Shown piece by piece: positions 27,529-36,748 of a DNA stretch of 64,000 nucleotides (position 1 is the stretch's first letter; each line of letters begins with the position of its first letter). The position numbers were made by a program, and so were the translations under genes. The DNA comes from Hyphomonas sp. Lineage in GTDB: Bacteria; Pseudomonadota; Alphaproteobacteria; Caulobacterales; Hyphomonadaceae. The notes beneath the pieces are model-generated. The model did not search any database. It saw only the letters and a list, made by a program, of their open reading frames with translations, and was not told the DNA's origin. The DNA is taken from the NCBI GenBank assembly GCA_002700305.1, contig PACZ01000024.1, positions 310,001 through 374,000 of the forward strand, in the 5' to 3' direction.

Positions 27529-28491
27529 TTACTCGCCTTCAGGCGGGGTCGTGTCATCGATGATCGGGCCGTGGCCCATGCCGATGTCGACCGGACCCGG
27601 CTCCATGAATTCGACCATTGAGCGCGGCACCGTCCCTGCCGGGCAGGCAGCGACAACCCGTTCAGCATTGCCGATGGCAGGTGTCTGTGCGCTGACGCGT
27701 TCGACGGGCTGGGAACGGACCACGAGGCTGAACAGGAAAATCGCCGCGATTGCCGCGCAGATAGCTGCGATGGTCCAGTTTCCGTAAACGGGATCCTGAT
27801 CCGGCTCCACGACGGTTGTGGCGGCAGTGCGGGCACTTGCCGAAGCACGCGCCACAGCAGCGGACACACCGGTTGCTGAACGGGGCGCGGGGTCTCCATT
27901 GCCATTGCGTAGAGTTGTTACCGCTTTCGTTGCAGCCTCTGCAGCTTCTCTGGCAGGTTCCGGCTTGATACCGAGGGCCTTCTCACGCTTTTGGCGCTCT
28001 GCAATGGCTAGCGGGTCATCCGGATGGGCTTCAAGCCAGGCATCACGGGCTTCGTCATCCTTGGAACCAAGCTTCATCCAGGCGCGAAGATCGGACCGAC
28101 CGGTACGTTCCGCCAGCTCTTCGACCAGCTTGTAGAAGCCTTCTGGCATTTTCCGGGACGTAAATCCCTCCAGCGGGAAGCGCTTCGATTTCCGGTAAGG
28201 GGTGTAGGGAATCGTCTTGTCGATGCCGGCATGCACCAGCATCCCATCCCGGGAATTGCCGACAGCAGCCGCGGCACGCACCCAGTCATTCTTGACCGAG
28301 TTCTCAGACCAGAGGATCAGCATGTTGCCGGATTTACCGGCGTCACGCGCATCCTTGGCATCAAAGTCATCATCCTCCGTTTGTTTCTGATTGAAACGAA
28401 CGGTGAATTTCAGCGAGCGGAGACGACGGGCGACAAGCTTCGCCATGTCGAAGTCTTCCGGCACAGTTACGAGAAAGACGTCATAAGCCAT
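27529..28491 (-). CDS. TIR-domain protein with a C-terminal membrane anchor
   Basis: A 320-residue protein. Residues 1-130 look like a TIR domain: YDVFLVTVPEDFDMAKLVAR (strand A and helix A), RLRSLKFTVRFN (strand B), NMLILWSENSVKNDWVRAAA (strand D and helix). The helix normally carries the NADase glutamate, W-x-x-x-E in catalytic TIRs; here the stretch after the Trp is VRAAAA, so NAD cleavage is unlikely. Next come a Lys/Glu-rich helix, an Ala/Thr-rich linker and one transmembrane segment at about 237-258. A tail of about 60 residues ends in Pro and acidic residues. The TIR domain would face the cytoplasm. Function unknown; no defence genes lie beside it. Confidence 0.75.
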   Translation of the reverse strand: MAYDVFLVTVPEDFDMAKLVARRLRSLKFTVRFNQKQTEDDDFDAKDARDAGKSGNMLILWSENSVKNDWVRAAAAVGNSRDGMLVHAGIDKTIPYTPYRKSKRFPLEGFTSRKMPEGFYKLVEELAERTGRSDLRAWMKLGSKDDEARDAWLEAHPDDPLAIAERQKREKALGIKPEPAREAAEAATKAVTTLRNGNGDPAPRSATGVSAAVARASASARTAATTVVEPDQDPVYGNWTIAAICAAIAAIFLFSLVVRSQPVERVSAQTPAIGNAERVVAACPAGTVPRSMVEFMEPGPVDIGMGHGPIIDDTTPPEGE

Positions 28492-28637
28492 GCGTTCTGC
28501 CTTGCATTTCGTGGGCCAACCTTACCCAAAGCCCCCCTGTTGAACACCCAATTCCGCTGTAAGGAGAGAAAACCGCCTGTTTTTCCTGCGGGAATAGGGC
28601 TATGGCCCCCTCGAAATCTAAGTTTAGGGAGGCCGGA

Positions 28638-29735
28638 ATGGGCTTCAAATGCGGGATTGTGGGCCTGCCCAATGTTGGCAAATCCACGCTTTTTAACGCT
28701 CTGACACAGACCGCTGCGGCACAGGCGGCGAACTATCCGTTCTGCACGATCGAGCCGAATGTCGGCGAAGTTGCCGTGCCAGAACCGCGTCTGGCGGAAC
28801 TGGCTAAGGTTGCCGGCTCGAAAGAGATCATCCCCGCGCGCATGAATTTCGTCGATATCGCTGGCCTGGTTGAGGGCGCAAGCCAGGGCGAGGGCCTTGG
28901 CAACAAATTCCTCGCCAACATCCGCGAGACCGACGCGATCATCTACGTGCTGCGCTGCTTCGACAATGACGACATCACCCATGTTCGCGGCACCATCGAC
29001 CCGGTTGCCGACTTTGAAGTTGTCGAGACCGAGCTGATGCTGGCTGATCTCGAAAGCCTCGAGAAGCGCAAGCAGAACGTTATCAAGAAAGCAAATTCCG
29101 GCGACAAGGAAGCCAAGGCCCAGGTGGCGCTGATCGACCTGGCGCTTGCCGAACTGAAAGAAGGCCGCCCTGCCCGCCGCGCCGATGTACCGAAAGACGA
29201 CCGAAAGGCGTGGAACATGCTGCAGCTGCTGACGTCCAAACCGATCCTCTTCGTCGCGAACGTGGACGAAGCCAGTGCGGCGACGGGCAATGACTACTCC
29301 AAACGCGTGGAAGAACGCGCCAAGGAAGAAGGCGCCGGCTGCGTTGTCATTTCAGCCCAGATCGAATCCGAGCTGGCCGTCCTGGACGAGCCTGACAGGA
29401 CCGAGTTCCTCGAAACGCTCGGCCTGGAAGAGCCCGGCCTGACCCGCCTCATTCATGCAGGCTACGACCTGCTGGACCTTCAGACCTATTTCACCGTCGG
29501 CCCGAAAGAGGCCCGCGCCTGGACGATCCGCAAGGGCTGGACCGCGCCCAGGGCCGCTGGCGTCATCCATGGTGACTTCGAAAAGGGGTTCATCCGTGCC
29601 GAGACCATCACCTATGAGGACTATATCGCCTGCGGTGGGGAATCGGGTGCCAAGGAAGCCGGAAAGATGCGGGCCGAAGGCAAGGAATACATCGTGCAGG
29701 ATGGCGACGTGATGCTGTTCCGGTTCAATGTCTGA
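28638..29735 (+). CDS. ychF: Redox-regulated ATPase YchF
   Basis: Obg-family P-loop protein (OLA1 homologue) that binds ribosomes and hydrolyses ATP rather than GTP. The ATG at 28638 has AGGGAGG five bases upstream; the protein has 365 residues, normal for YchF. Motif G1 is GLPNVGKST at residues 9-17, G3 is [20 protein letters not shown], and the ATP-specifying NVDE replaces the NKxD of GTPases. The C-terminal TGS-like domain has [18 protein letters not shown] and ends [20 protein letters not shown] then the invariant [15 protein letters not shown]. It is transcribed away from the TIR gene and appears to stand alone. Confidence 0.97.
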   Translation: MGFKCGIVGLPNVGKSTLFNALTQTAAAQAANYPFCTIEPNVGEVAVPEPRLAELAKVAGSKEIIPARMNFVDIAGLVEGASQGEGLGNKFLANIRETDAIIYVLRCFDNDDITHVRGTIDPVADFEVVETELMLADLESLEKRKQNVIKKANSGDKEAKAQVALIDLALAELKEGRPARRADVPKDDRKAWNMLQLLTSKPILFVANVDEASAATGNDYSKRVEERAKEEGAGCVVISAQIESELAVLDEPDRTEFLETLGLEEPGLTRLIHAGYDLLDLQTYFTVGPKEARAWTIRKGWTAPRAAGVIHGDFEKGFIRAETITYEDYIACGGESGAKEAGKMRAEGKEYIVQDGDVMLFRFNV

Positions 29736-29759
29736 CCGGCGCGGGCGTCTCAGCCAGCC

Positions 29760-30197
29760 TCAATCGAGCCATTCATCAGGAATGATGACACCGGCGCGCT
29801 CATTGTCCCAGGCAATGCTGAGGATCTGCCAGGCGTCTGCAAGCCGGACCATGGTGACAAAGTTCACGCCCCGGGAATGAATTTCACGATCGCCGACACG
29901 GTAGATGGTTTCGTAGACGCTGCGCACCTGCGCAACGGAGCCGAGCTGCGCGCATTCATGCCCGATTTCGGTTTCCTCGAAAGAGGCACCGGCCAGGTTT
30001 TCCTCGGCAGTCTTGATATATTCGTCGAACGTCAGGCATTGATTGGCCGGTAACGTATCAATCGCGACGCCCGTCCGGGTCATGGTTGCACGGGGGTGAT
30101 ACAGCGGCCGGATGCTCTCCCAATCCCGCTCGCCTGACGGTTGCGAGATCACATCGTAAATCGCTTTCATCATCCCGCGGCTGTCCAGGTCACTCAT
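29760..30197 (-). CDS. NTF2-like (SnoaL-type) protein
   Basis: A 145-residue single-domain protein of the NTF2-like cone fold. Features are an N-terminal helix (MMKAIYDVISQPSGERDWES), the IRPLYHPRATMTRTG strand after it, a helix in LTFDEYIKTAEENLAG, and a long curved sheet ending WQILSIAWDNER. Members act as small isomerases, dehydratases or ligand-binding proteins, and the active-site residues cannot be assigned here with confidence. It follows the ArsR-like regulator gene by 59 bases on the same strand, with GGAGCG before its ATG. A two-gene operon with that regulator is likely. It converges with ychF. Confidence 0.7.
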   Translation of the reverse strand: MSDLDSRGMMKAIYDVISQPSGERDWESIRPLYHPRATMTRTGVAIDTLPANQCLTFDEYIKTAEENLAGASFEETEIGHECAQLGSVAQVRSVYETIYRVGDREIHSRGVNFVTMVRLADAWQILSIAWDNERAGVIIPDEWLD

Positions 30198-30256
30198 ACG
30201 GTCGCTCCGTCAACATTGTTATATTTCATTACCCGCCGAACATACTGTCCGGTGGC

Positions 30257-30865
30257 TCAGTCGTCGCCACCGACAGCTTTTTCGTGCAACGGCGTCAGTG
30301 TCCAGGCAAATGCGATCAGGGGCTGATCCATGTCGCGTTCTTCCCAGAGTATCTCGGCAATCCGCTCAATGTAGCCATTGATTTCCTTCAGCGATTCCGG
30401 GCTCGGCCGGTTGATCAGCCGGAAAAATCCGAGATTCCTTTCGGCGCCTTCCAGCTGTGCCCGGGGATGAGTCAGGCCCTGGACAAAATCCCGGTGCGCC
30501 TGACGGGAAATCGCGCCAACCGTCCGGTCGATGGTCTCGTGATTGGCAGGATCCGACAGCGCCTTCTGCAATCGCATGCGAGGCGCTCTTGTTTCATAGA
30601 GCACCTCTGACCGGCGATTGGAGACTTGCGAGCCTGCCTCCACGATCAGGTCAGCCTTCACCAGCATGTTCATGTGGTAATAGATCGAGGAGGGTTGCCG
30701 CCCCATGGAGGTGGCCAGCTGCTTGATGGACATCGGGCCGCGGCCCACCAGATGGTCGACAATGTCCATTCGGACCGGAGATGCCAGGCAGCTCAACTGG
30801 TCTTTGCGTAGGACCCAATAGGTATCCTGGCCGTCCCGCTCAGCCTTGTCGTCTGATCGCTTCAT
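30257..30865 (-). CDS. ArsR-like winged helix transcription regulator
   Basis: DNA-binding protein of 202 residues from the ATG at 30865, which has GAAGG ten bases upstream; an in-frame ATG at 30889 has no ribosome site. The winged helix is LSCLASPVRMDIVDHLVGRG, MSIKQLATSMGRQPSSIYYH then MNMLVKADLIVEAGSQVSNR, the layout of ArsR and related MarR-like regulators. The C-terminal 110 residues form a separate, mostly helical domain (RQAHRDFVQGLTHPRAQLEG, SLKEINGYIERIAEILWEER) that may bind a ligand; no metal-binding cysteines are seen. It is divergent from the acyl-CoA dehydrogenase operon across a 221-base gap and may control it. Confidence 0.8.
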   Translation of the reverse strand: MKRSDDKAERDGQDTYWVLRKDQLSCLASPVRMDIVDHLVGRGPMSIKQLATSMGRQPSSIYYHMNMLVKADLIVEAGSQVSNRRSEVLYETRAPRMRLQKALSDPANHETIDRTVGAISRQAHRDFVQGLTHPRAQLEGAERNLGFFRLINRPSPESLKEINGYIERIAEILWEERDMDQPLIAFAWTLTPLHEKAVGGDD

Positions 30866-31086
30866 GAGCCTGTTACCTTCTTCCCCCATCGACCGGACAG
30901 CCTGACGGCAGCCCCTGCCAGCGACAATCGATAGGGCAGATTGGCGGCGTGTGCCAGACTTCGGGACTTTTTCGCCTCACGCCGGGCTTCCCCAAGGTCA
31001 TGAAGTTTGGCGCCTTGCCCGACTCCGTCCCTTGTGGCGTTCTGCCGTTCTGAGACGCCAGTATTGGGCGGCCGGAGGAGCAGAAT

Positions 31087-32253
31087 ATGAAATTTGAACT
31101 GGACGAAGAGCACCGGATGCTTGCCGATCTCGTCCAGCGCTTCGTGCGGGACGAGCTGATGCCTCTGGAAGGCGCCGTGCTGGAACGCGAAGCCAATGGA
31201 CAAGGCGCCTATCTGACACCGGAAGAGCGCCAACGGCTGGACAAAATCTCAAAAGACCTTGGCCTCTGGAGTCTCGATGCGCCCGAAGATGCAGGCGGCA
31301 TGGGCATGCCTCATGTCGCCCTTGTGGCCGTGAATGAGGCGCTCGGCTCCACGGTCGCGACTTATACGCTGCCGCCGGACTCGCCGAACCTTCGCATGCT
31401 CATGACGACCGTGAATGAACAGCAGCGCAAGGCCTATCTCGAGCCTTACGCCCGAGGTGAAACCATATCCGCCATCGGCATTTCCGAACCCGGCGCTGGC
31501 GCAGATCCCTCAGGAATGATCACACGCGCCGTGCGCGATGGTGACGACTGGATCATCAATGGCCGCAAGATCTGGATCACCCGGGCGGCCGAGGCTGATT
31601 TCACCATCCTGATGGCCATCACGGACAAGGAAAAGAAAGCCCGTGGCGGCATGTCGGCTTTTCTGGTCGACCGCGACGCTCCTGGTTTCAACGTCCTGCG
31701 TCGCATTCCGATGCTGGGCGGAGAATTCACCTATGAAGTGACGCTGGAAGATTGCCGTGTGCCGGGCTGGAAGCTGCTTGGGGAAGAAGGTCAGGGCTTT
31801 GGCCCGATGCAGGTGCGGCTGGGCACCCGCCGGATGGAGATGGCGGCCTGGTGTATCGGCGCAGCCCAGCGCGCGCTCGACATGATGCGCGAATACGCTC
31901 CCCAGCGGAAAACCTTCGGCCACAAGTTGTCGGAGCGCCAGTCGATCCAGTGGTGGGTGGCCGATGGCGCCGCGAAGATTCATGCGGCCCGGCTGATGGC
32001 CTATGACTGCGCCTGGAAGATCGACCAGGGCCGCGACGTCCGGACGGAAATCTCCATGATCAAATTCTACGCCACGGAAATGGCGCAGGAGATCATCGAC
32101 AATGCGATGCAGTGCTTCGGCGCCATGGGCATGACCAAGGAAATGCCCCTGCATCTCTTTGCCGGCCGCATCCGCAATATGCGCATCTATGACGGCCCCT
32201 CTGAAGTGCACCGGATGGTCGTCGCCCGGAACCTGATGGATACCCGCCCATGA
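31087..32253 (+). CDS. Acyl-CoA dehydrogenase family protein
   Basis: FAD-dependent dehydrogenase of 388 residues that would introduce a 2,3-double bond into an acyl-CoA. GGAGGAGCAG lies before the ATG. FAD and substrate motifs are GISEPGAGADPSGMITRAVR, WIINGRKIWITRAAEADFTI, YAPQRKTFGHKLSERQSIQW and CFGAMGMTKEMPLHLFAGRI. At the usual catalytic Glu position (YEGT in medium-chain enzymes) it has Asp in YDGPSEVHRMVVARN, as in the ACAD10/11-like branch. The next gene overlaps by four bases (ATGA), so the crotonase partner is translationally coupled. The set may belong with the 2-oxoacid oxidoreductase genes that follow on the same strand. Confidence 0.9.
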   Translation: MKFELDEEHRMLADLVQRFVRDELMPLEGAVLEREANGQGAYLTPEERQRLDKISKDLGLWSLDAPEDAGGMGMPHVALVAVNEALGSTVATYTLPPDSPNLRMLMTTVNEQQRKAYLEPYARGETISAIGISEPGAGADPSGMITRAVRDGDDWIINGRKIWITRAAEADFTILMAITDKEKKARGGMSAFLVDRDAPGFNVLRRIPMLGGEFTYEVTLEDCRVPGWKLLGEEGQGFGPMQVRLGTRRMEMAAWCIGAAQRALDMMREYAPQRKTFGHKLSERQSIQWWVADGAAKIHAARLMAYDCAWKIDQGRDVRTEISMIKFYATEMAQEIIDNAMQCFGAMGMTKEMPLHLFAGRIRNMRIYDGPSEVHRMVVARNLMDTRP

Positions 32254-33029
32254 CACACACGATCACCGTGCGCGATGTCGGCCATGTGACCGAGATCGTC
32301 TTTTCCAATCCGCCCAACAATCACGCCAATGTGGCGCTGCTACGGGAAATCGGGGAAACGCTTCTGGCACTGGATGCCAGGCCGGAATGCCGGGCCATCG
32401 TGCTCGCCTCCGAAGGCAAGGCCTTTTGCGCCGGCGCAGACCTCGCCAATGACGAAAGCGGTGGCGGCGTCGGCGGATCGGGCGACGATCCAGTACGCGA
32501 ATTCTACGATCAAGCCCTGCGTATCTACGAAGCGAAAAAGCCGATTGTCGCGGCAATTCAGGGCGCAGCTGTCGGTGCCGGTCTCGGCCTGGCGGTATCC
32601 GCGGATTTTCGTGTCGCCGCGCCGGAAGCCCGTTTCGTCGCGAACTTCACCCGGCTGGCGTTCCATCCGGGCTTTGCACTGAGCGCGACCCTGCCCCGGC
32701 TGCTGGGCCAGCAGAAAGCGGCGCTGATGCTGCTCACATCCCGGCGTATCAAGGGCGAGGAAGCGCTCGCCATGGGGCTGGCGGACGAACTGGTCCCGCT
32801 GGCGGACGTCAGGAACGCAGCACACAAACTCGCTGCCGAGATTGCCGAAGGTGGCCCGCTTGGCGTGATGGCGACCCGGAAAACCCTACGCGTAGGACTT
32901 TATGAAACTGTCCGGGATACGCTGGCGCACGAACACGATGAACAATGGAAGCTGCGCGCGACGGAAGACCATCAGGAAGGCATCCGGTCTGTCGCCGAAC
33001 GCCGGCCGGGTAATTTCAAGGGCCGCTGA
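32250..33029 (+). CDS. Crotonase-fold protein without the hydratase glutamates
   Basis: Enoyl-CoA hydratase/isomerase family, 259 residues, overlapping the acyl-CoA dehydrogenase gene by ATGA. CoA and oxyanion-hole motifs are GKAFCAGADLAND and IQGAAVGAGLGLAVSADFRV. Both glutamates of true hydratases are absent: the first position (GGGCE) reads GAGLG, the second (FGQPE) reads FVANF. The isomerase Glu (PEG) is also missing, the segment reading FHPGFALSATLPRLLGQQ. Other crotonase chemistry, such as thioester hydrolysis, decarboxylation or C-C cleavage, is therefore possible. Its coupling to the dehydrogenase suggests that it acts on the product of that enzyme. Confidence 0.85.
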   Translation: MTHTITVRDVGHVTEIVFSNPPNNHANVALLREIGETLLALDARPECRAIVLASEGKAFCAGADLANDESGGGVGGSGDDPVREFYDQALRIYEAKKPIVAAIQGAAVGAGLGLAVSADFRVAAPEARFVANFTRLAFHPGFALSATLPRLLGQQKAALMLLTSRRIKGEEALAMGLADELVPLADVRNAAHKLAAEIAEGGPLGVMATRKTLRVGLYETVRDTLAHEHDEQWKLRATEDHQEGIRSVAERRPGNFKGR

Positions 33030-33146
33030 ATTGGCGCGTTCCATTCAACAATCGCAGGATCAATGCCGGTATTTCCGGGCCAAACGGAAGTCATTGATGC
33101 CGGTGAAATGTGTCGCTAGTCTTTTCTCCGGAGGAAGCGGGCAAAT

Positions 33147-34940
33147 ATGAAACCAACAGATACCAGCAATCCCGACTACTTTCATAAAGTCGTCGATTGC
33201 CAATGGGCCTGCCCGGCACACACACCGGTCCCGGCATATATCCGTCTCATCGCACAGGGCCGCTACAGCGACGCCTACTTGCTGAACCGGGACTCCAACG
33301 TCTTTCCAGGCATTCTGGGCCGCGTCTGCGACCGGCCCTGCGAGCCGGCTTGCCGGCGGACTCGCGTGGATGGGGAGCCCGTTGCCATTTGTCGCCTGAA
33401 GCGTGTGGCGGCAGACCATCGCGACGATGTGACAGACCGACTTCCCGGAAAACCTGAACAGACGAACGGCAAGCGGATCGCCCTGATCGGGGCAGGCCCG
33501 GCAAGCTTTACCGTTGCGAATGATCTCGCCCCGCTCGGATATGAGTGCACCATCTTCGAGAAACTGCCGGAAGCCGGCGGCCTGATGCGGGCCAACATCC
33601 CTGCCTTCCGCCTGCCCGAAAAAGTGCTCAATGAAGAGCTTCAGTACATTCTCGACATGGGTGTGGAGCTGAAACTGAACTCGCCGGTTTCCAGTATGAA
33701 AGCACTGCTGGATGAAGGCTGGGACGCTGTCTTTGTCGGTACGGGCGCCCCGAAGGGCAAGGACCTTCACCTGCCCGGCCGCGAAGAGACGGATGCGAAT
33801 ATCCATATCGGCATCGACTGGCTGGAGTCGGTCGCGTTCGAGCATATCGACTCGATTGGCAGGAATGTCCTGATCATCGGCGTTGGTAACACGGCCATGG
33901 ACTGTTGCCGCACATCGCTTCGTCTTGGGGCGGAGAATGTGAAGGTCATGGCGCGCAAACCGCGAAACTTCTTCAAGGCGTCCGAATGGGAACTGGAGGA
34001 TGCCGAAGAAGAGAACATCCAGATCGTCGTGAACCATTCGCCGAAGGCCTTCGTCACGGAGAACGGCAAACTGGTCGGCATGACGTTCGAGCTGATGGAA
34101 TACGATGTCGACGACAAGGGCGAGATCACCGGCCAACGTGTCATCGGTGAAGAAACCCTGCCGTGCGACGATGTCATTCTCGCCATCGGACAGGAGAACG
34201 CCTTCCCCTGGATCGAGAAGGACGCCGGTATCGAGTTCGGCAAATGGGATGTTCCGGTGGTCGACAAGGAGACTTTCGAGTCCAGCCGCAAGGGCGTCTT
34301 CTTCGGCGGCGACTCCGCGTTTGGGCCGAAGAACATCATCTGGGCCGTTGAGCACGGACACCAGGCTGCGATTTCCATCCACCGGCATTGCCAGGGACTC
34401 GGCCTGAGGGACCGCGCACCGCGCGAGGTTGAATTGCAATCGGCCAAGATGGGCATGTTCGAATGGCGCTATTCGAATGCCTACACCGCCGCCGAGCGCC
34501 GCGAGATGGAACATGTTGCCCTGGTCGACCGGTTCCAGCGCCTGAACATCGAGGTTGAACTCGGCTTCAATGCGGAACAGATCGCCGTTGAAGTTCAGCG
34601 CTGCCTGAACTGCGATGTGCAGACCGTGTTCGAAGCGCCGCTTTGTGAAGAGTGCGATGCCTGTATCGATGTCTGCCCGGTCGAATGCCTCGCCATTACG
34701 CCTGCTGCGGACAGCGAAGCAGAACTGCGCGCCTCGCTGAGCCAGCCCGAAGCGCCGGAAGACCAGTCTCTGTACGTGTCCACCGCCCTGCCCCTGACCG
34801 GCCGGGTGATGATCAAGGACGAGAATGTCTGCCTGCATTGCGGCCTGTGCGCCGAGCGCTGCCCGACGTCTGCCTGGGACATGAAGGAAGGCGTGATCAA
34901 AATCCCCCATGCGGATGACCAAGTGGAGACCGTGGCATGA
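33147..34940 (+). CDS. GltD-like FAD/NAD(P) and 4Fe-4S subunit of a 2-oxoacid oxidoreductase
   Basis: A 597-residue electron-transfer flavoprotein. The N-terminus has the cysteine pattern of the glutamate synthase small subunit (CQWACPAHTPV, CDRPCEPACRR, ICRLKR), an iron-sulfur domain. Next come an FAD site RIALIGAGPASFTVANDLAP, an NAD(P) site VLIIGVGNTAMDCCRTSLRL and a second FAD motif GVFFGGDSAFGPKNIIWAVE. The C-terminal 100 residues add two ferredoxin-type motifs, CEECDACIDVCP and CLHCGLCAERCP. The next gene overlaps by ATGA. The likely job is to move electrons from the 2-oxoacid oxidoreductase to NAD(P)+, replacing soluble ferredoxin, like the third subunit of the Azoarcus 2-oxoglutarate:NADP+ enzyme as I recall it. 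Confidence 0.88.
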   Translation: MKPTDTSNPDYFHKVVDCQWACPAHTPVPAYIRLIAQGRYSDAYLLNRDSNVFPGILGRVCDRPCEPACRRTRVDGEPVAICRLKRVAADHRDDVTDRLPGKPEQTNGKRIALIGAGPASFTVANDLAPLGYECTIFEKLPEAGGLMRANIPAFRLPEKVLNEELQYILDMGVELKLNSPVSSMKALLDEGWDAVFVGTGAPKGKDLHLPGREETDANIHIGIDWLESVAFEHIDSIGRNVLIIGVGNTAMDCCRTSLRLGAENVKVMARKPRNFFKASEWELEDAEEENIQIVVNHSPKAFVTENGKLVGMTFELMEYDVDDKGEITGQRVIGEETLPCDDVILAIGQENAFPWIEKDAGIEFGKWDVPVVDKETFESSRKGVFFGGDSAFGPKNIIWAVEHGHQAAISIHRHCQGLGLRDRAPREVELQSAKMGMFEWRYSNAYTAAERREMEHVALVDRFQRLNIEVELGFNAEQIAVEVQRCLNCDVQTVFEAPLCEECDACIDVCPVECLAITPAADSEAELRASLSQPEAPEDQSLYVSTALPLTGRVMIKDENVCLHCGLCAERCPTSAWDMKEGVIKIPHADDQVETVA

Positions 34941-36748
34941 ACGGACCCGGCATCAATGACTTCACCCTGCGTATCGCAACGGTGAACGGCACAGGATCGG
35001 CCAGTGCAAACGGCCTGCTGATGAAAGCCATCTTCCGGATGGGCGTGCCTGTCGTCGGCAAGAATATCTTCCCCTCCAACATTCAGGGCCTGCCGACCTG
35101 GTATGAAATCCGCGTGACGGGCGACGGCTATGCCGGACGCGACGGCGAGACGCATTTTGTCATCGCCATGAACCCGGAGACCTATGCGGACGATTTGGCC
35201 GAGCTCGCCCCCGGCGGTGTCCTGCTCTACGACTCCACCTGGCCGCGCCCGCAGCTTCTGTCCCGTCCGGATGTGACCGTCCTGGGCGCGCCGCTGTCAG
35301 CAATGTGCAATGACGCCTTCAAGGCCGCGCGCTCGCGTATCCTGATGAAGAACATGGCCTATGTCGGCGCTGCAGCCGCCCTGCTGAACCTCGATCTCGG
35401 CGTGATCGAACAGCTGGTGACCGAAATGTTCGCGGGCAAGGAAAAGCTCATCCCACTGAACATGCAGGCCGTTGCGCTTGGCCATGACTATGCGAAGCAG
35501 AACTTCAAATGCCCGCTGGATTTCCGGGTCAGCCCGCTGGACAAGACCAAGGGCAAGGTAATGATCGACGGCAATACGGCCGCCGGCATCGGCGCGGTTT
35601 TTGGCGGCGCCACCTTCGGCGCGTGGTACCCGATCACGCCTTCCACATCGCTGATGGATGCCTTCCAGAAATATTGCGAAGAACTCCGCGTCGACCCGGA
35701 AACCGGACAGAACAATTTCTGCATCCTGCAGGCGGAAGACGAACTGGCAGCGGCCGGTCTCACAATCGGCGCGGCCTGGGCGGGGGCCCGCGGCTTTACA
35801 CCGACTTCCGGTCCCGGTGTCTCTCTGATGAGTGAGTTCATCGGCTTTGCCTACTATACCGAAGTGCCGCTGGTGATCTGTGACATCCAGAGGGTCGGCC
35901 CGTCGACCGGAATGCCGACCCGGACACAACAATGCGATATCCAGCTCTGCGCCTACGCTTCACATGGCGACACGCGCCACCTCGTCCTGTTCCCCGCCAA
36001 TCCGGGCGAGTGTTTCGAATTCTCCGCAAAGGCACTGGACCTCGCCGAACGGTTCCAGACCCCGGTCTTCTTCCTGTCCGATATCGACATCGGCATGAAC
36101 GACTGGATGGTCGATGAACTGACCTGGCCGGAGGATTATGTGCCTGACCGCGGAAAGGTCCTCGATGCCGAGCAACTGGAAGAGATCGACGCTTTCTATC
36201 GTTATCTGGATGTAGACGGCGACACGATCCCTTACCGGACCTTGCCCGGCACACATCCCAAAGGCGCCTATTTCCTTCGAGGGTCCGGCCACACCAAGCT
36301 CGGCCGGTACACGGAAAAAGGGCCGGAATACAAGGAAGTCGTCGATCGTCTTTACGAGAAATGGAAACGCGCCGCCGCCTTCATGCCCGAGCCGGTCGTC
36401 AAGAAGGCGGAGCGCCAGGCACGCTACGGCATGATCGCCATCGGCAGCTCCGACGCGGCCGTCACCGAAGCGCGTGACCGTCTCGAAGCCGCCGGCGTCC
36501 CGGTCGATTACATGCGCGTCCGCGGTTTCCCGTTCAGCGACGACGTCACCGCCTTCATCGACGCGCATGAGGAAGTGTTCGTTGTCGAGCAGAACCGCGA
36601 CGCACAGCTGATGAACCTGCTGATCACGGAAACCAGCGCGCCAAAGGAAAAGCTGGTGCCTGTTCTGCATTATTCCGGTGAACCGCTGAATTTCCGTTTC
36701 GTCTATGAAGCTGTGGAAACCGCCCTGAAAGTGAGGAAGATTGCATGA
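34937..36748 (+). CDS. 2-oxoacid:acceptor oxidoreductase subunit alpha (gamma-alpha fusion)
   Basis: Large subunit of 603 residues. The N-terminal 190 residues are the gamma domain (LRIATVNGTGSASANGLLMK, then FPSNIQGLPTWYEIRVTGDG). The rest is the alpha pyrimidine-binding domain (GAVFGGATFGAWYPITPSTS, ILQAEDELAAAGLTIGAAWA, TPTSGPGVSLMSEFIGFAYY, GPSTGMPTRTQQCD). This two-subunit architecture is that of KorA-type enzymes, which convert 2-oxoglutarate or a similar 2-oxoacid plus CoA to acyl-CoA and CO2. The substrate cannot be told from sequence. It overlaps both neighbours by ATGA, so the three genes are translationally coupled. Confidence 0.9.
   Translation: MNGPGINDFTLRIATVNGTGSASANGLLMKAIFRMGVPVVGKNIFPSNIQGLPTWYEIRVTGDGYAGRDGETHFVIAMNPETYADDLAELAPGGVLLYDSTWPRPQLLSRPDVTVLGAPLSAMCNDAFKAARSRILMKNMAYVGAAAALLNLDLGVIEQLVTEMFAGKEKLIPLNMQAVALGHDYAKQNFKCPLDFRVSPLDKTKGKVMIDGNTAAGIGAVFGGATFGAWYPITPSTSLMDAFQKYCEELRVDPETGQNNFCILQAEDELAAAGLTIGAAWAGARGFTPTSGPGVSLMSEFIGFAYYTEVPLVICDIQRVGPSTGMPTRTQQCDIQLCAYASHGDTRHLVLFPANPGECFEFSAKALDLAERFQTPVFFLSDIDIGMNDWMVDELTWPEDYVPDRGKVLDAEQLEEIDAFYRYLDVDGDTIPYRTLPGTHPKGAYFLRGSGHTKLGRYTEKGPEYKEVVDRLYEKWKRAAAFMPEPVVKKAERQARYGMIAIGSSDAAVTEARDRLEAAGVPVDYMRVRGFPFSDDVTAFIDAHEEVFVVEQNRDAQLMNLLITETSAPKEKLVPVLHYSGEPLNFRFVYEAVETALKVRKIA

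Noticed and set aside
27529-28491. The TIR protein as part of an antiphage system
   Set aside because: The catalytic Glu is missing and the neighbours (thioesterase, ychF) are housekeeping genes; no sensor, cyclase or nuclease partner is seen.
33042-33056. TTCAACAATCG before the GltD-like gene, resembling half of operator O2
   Set aside because: The second arm is absent and the gene has no other tie to the TetR regulon; ten matching bases can arise by chance.
33060-34922. A 620-codon open frame opposite the GltD-like gene
   Set aside because: Antisense shadow; the plus-strand frame carries all iron-sulfur and nucleotide-binding motifs and coupled starts.
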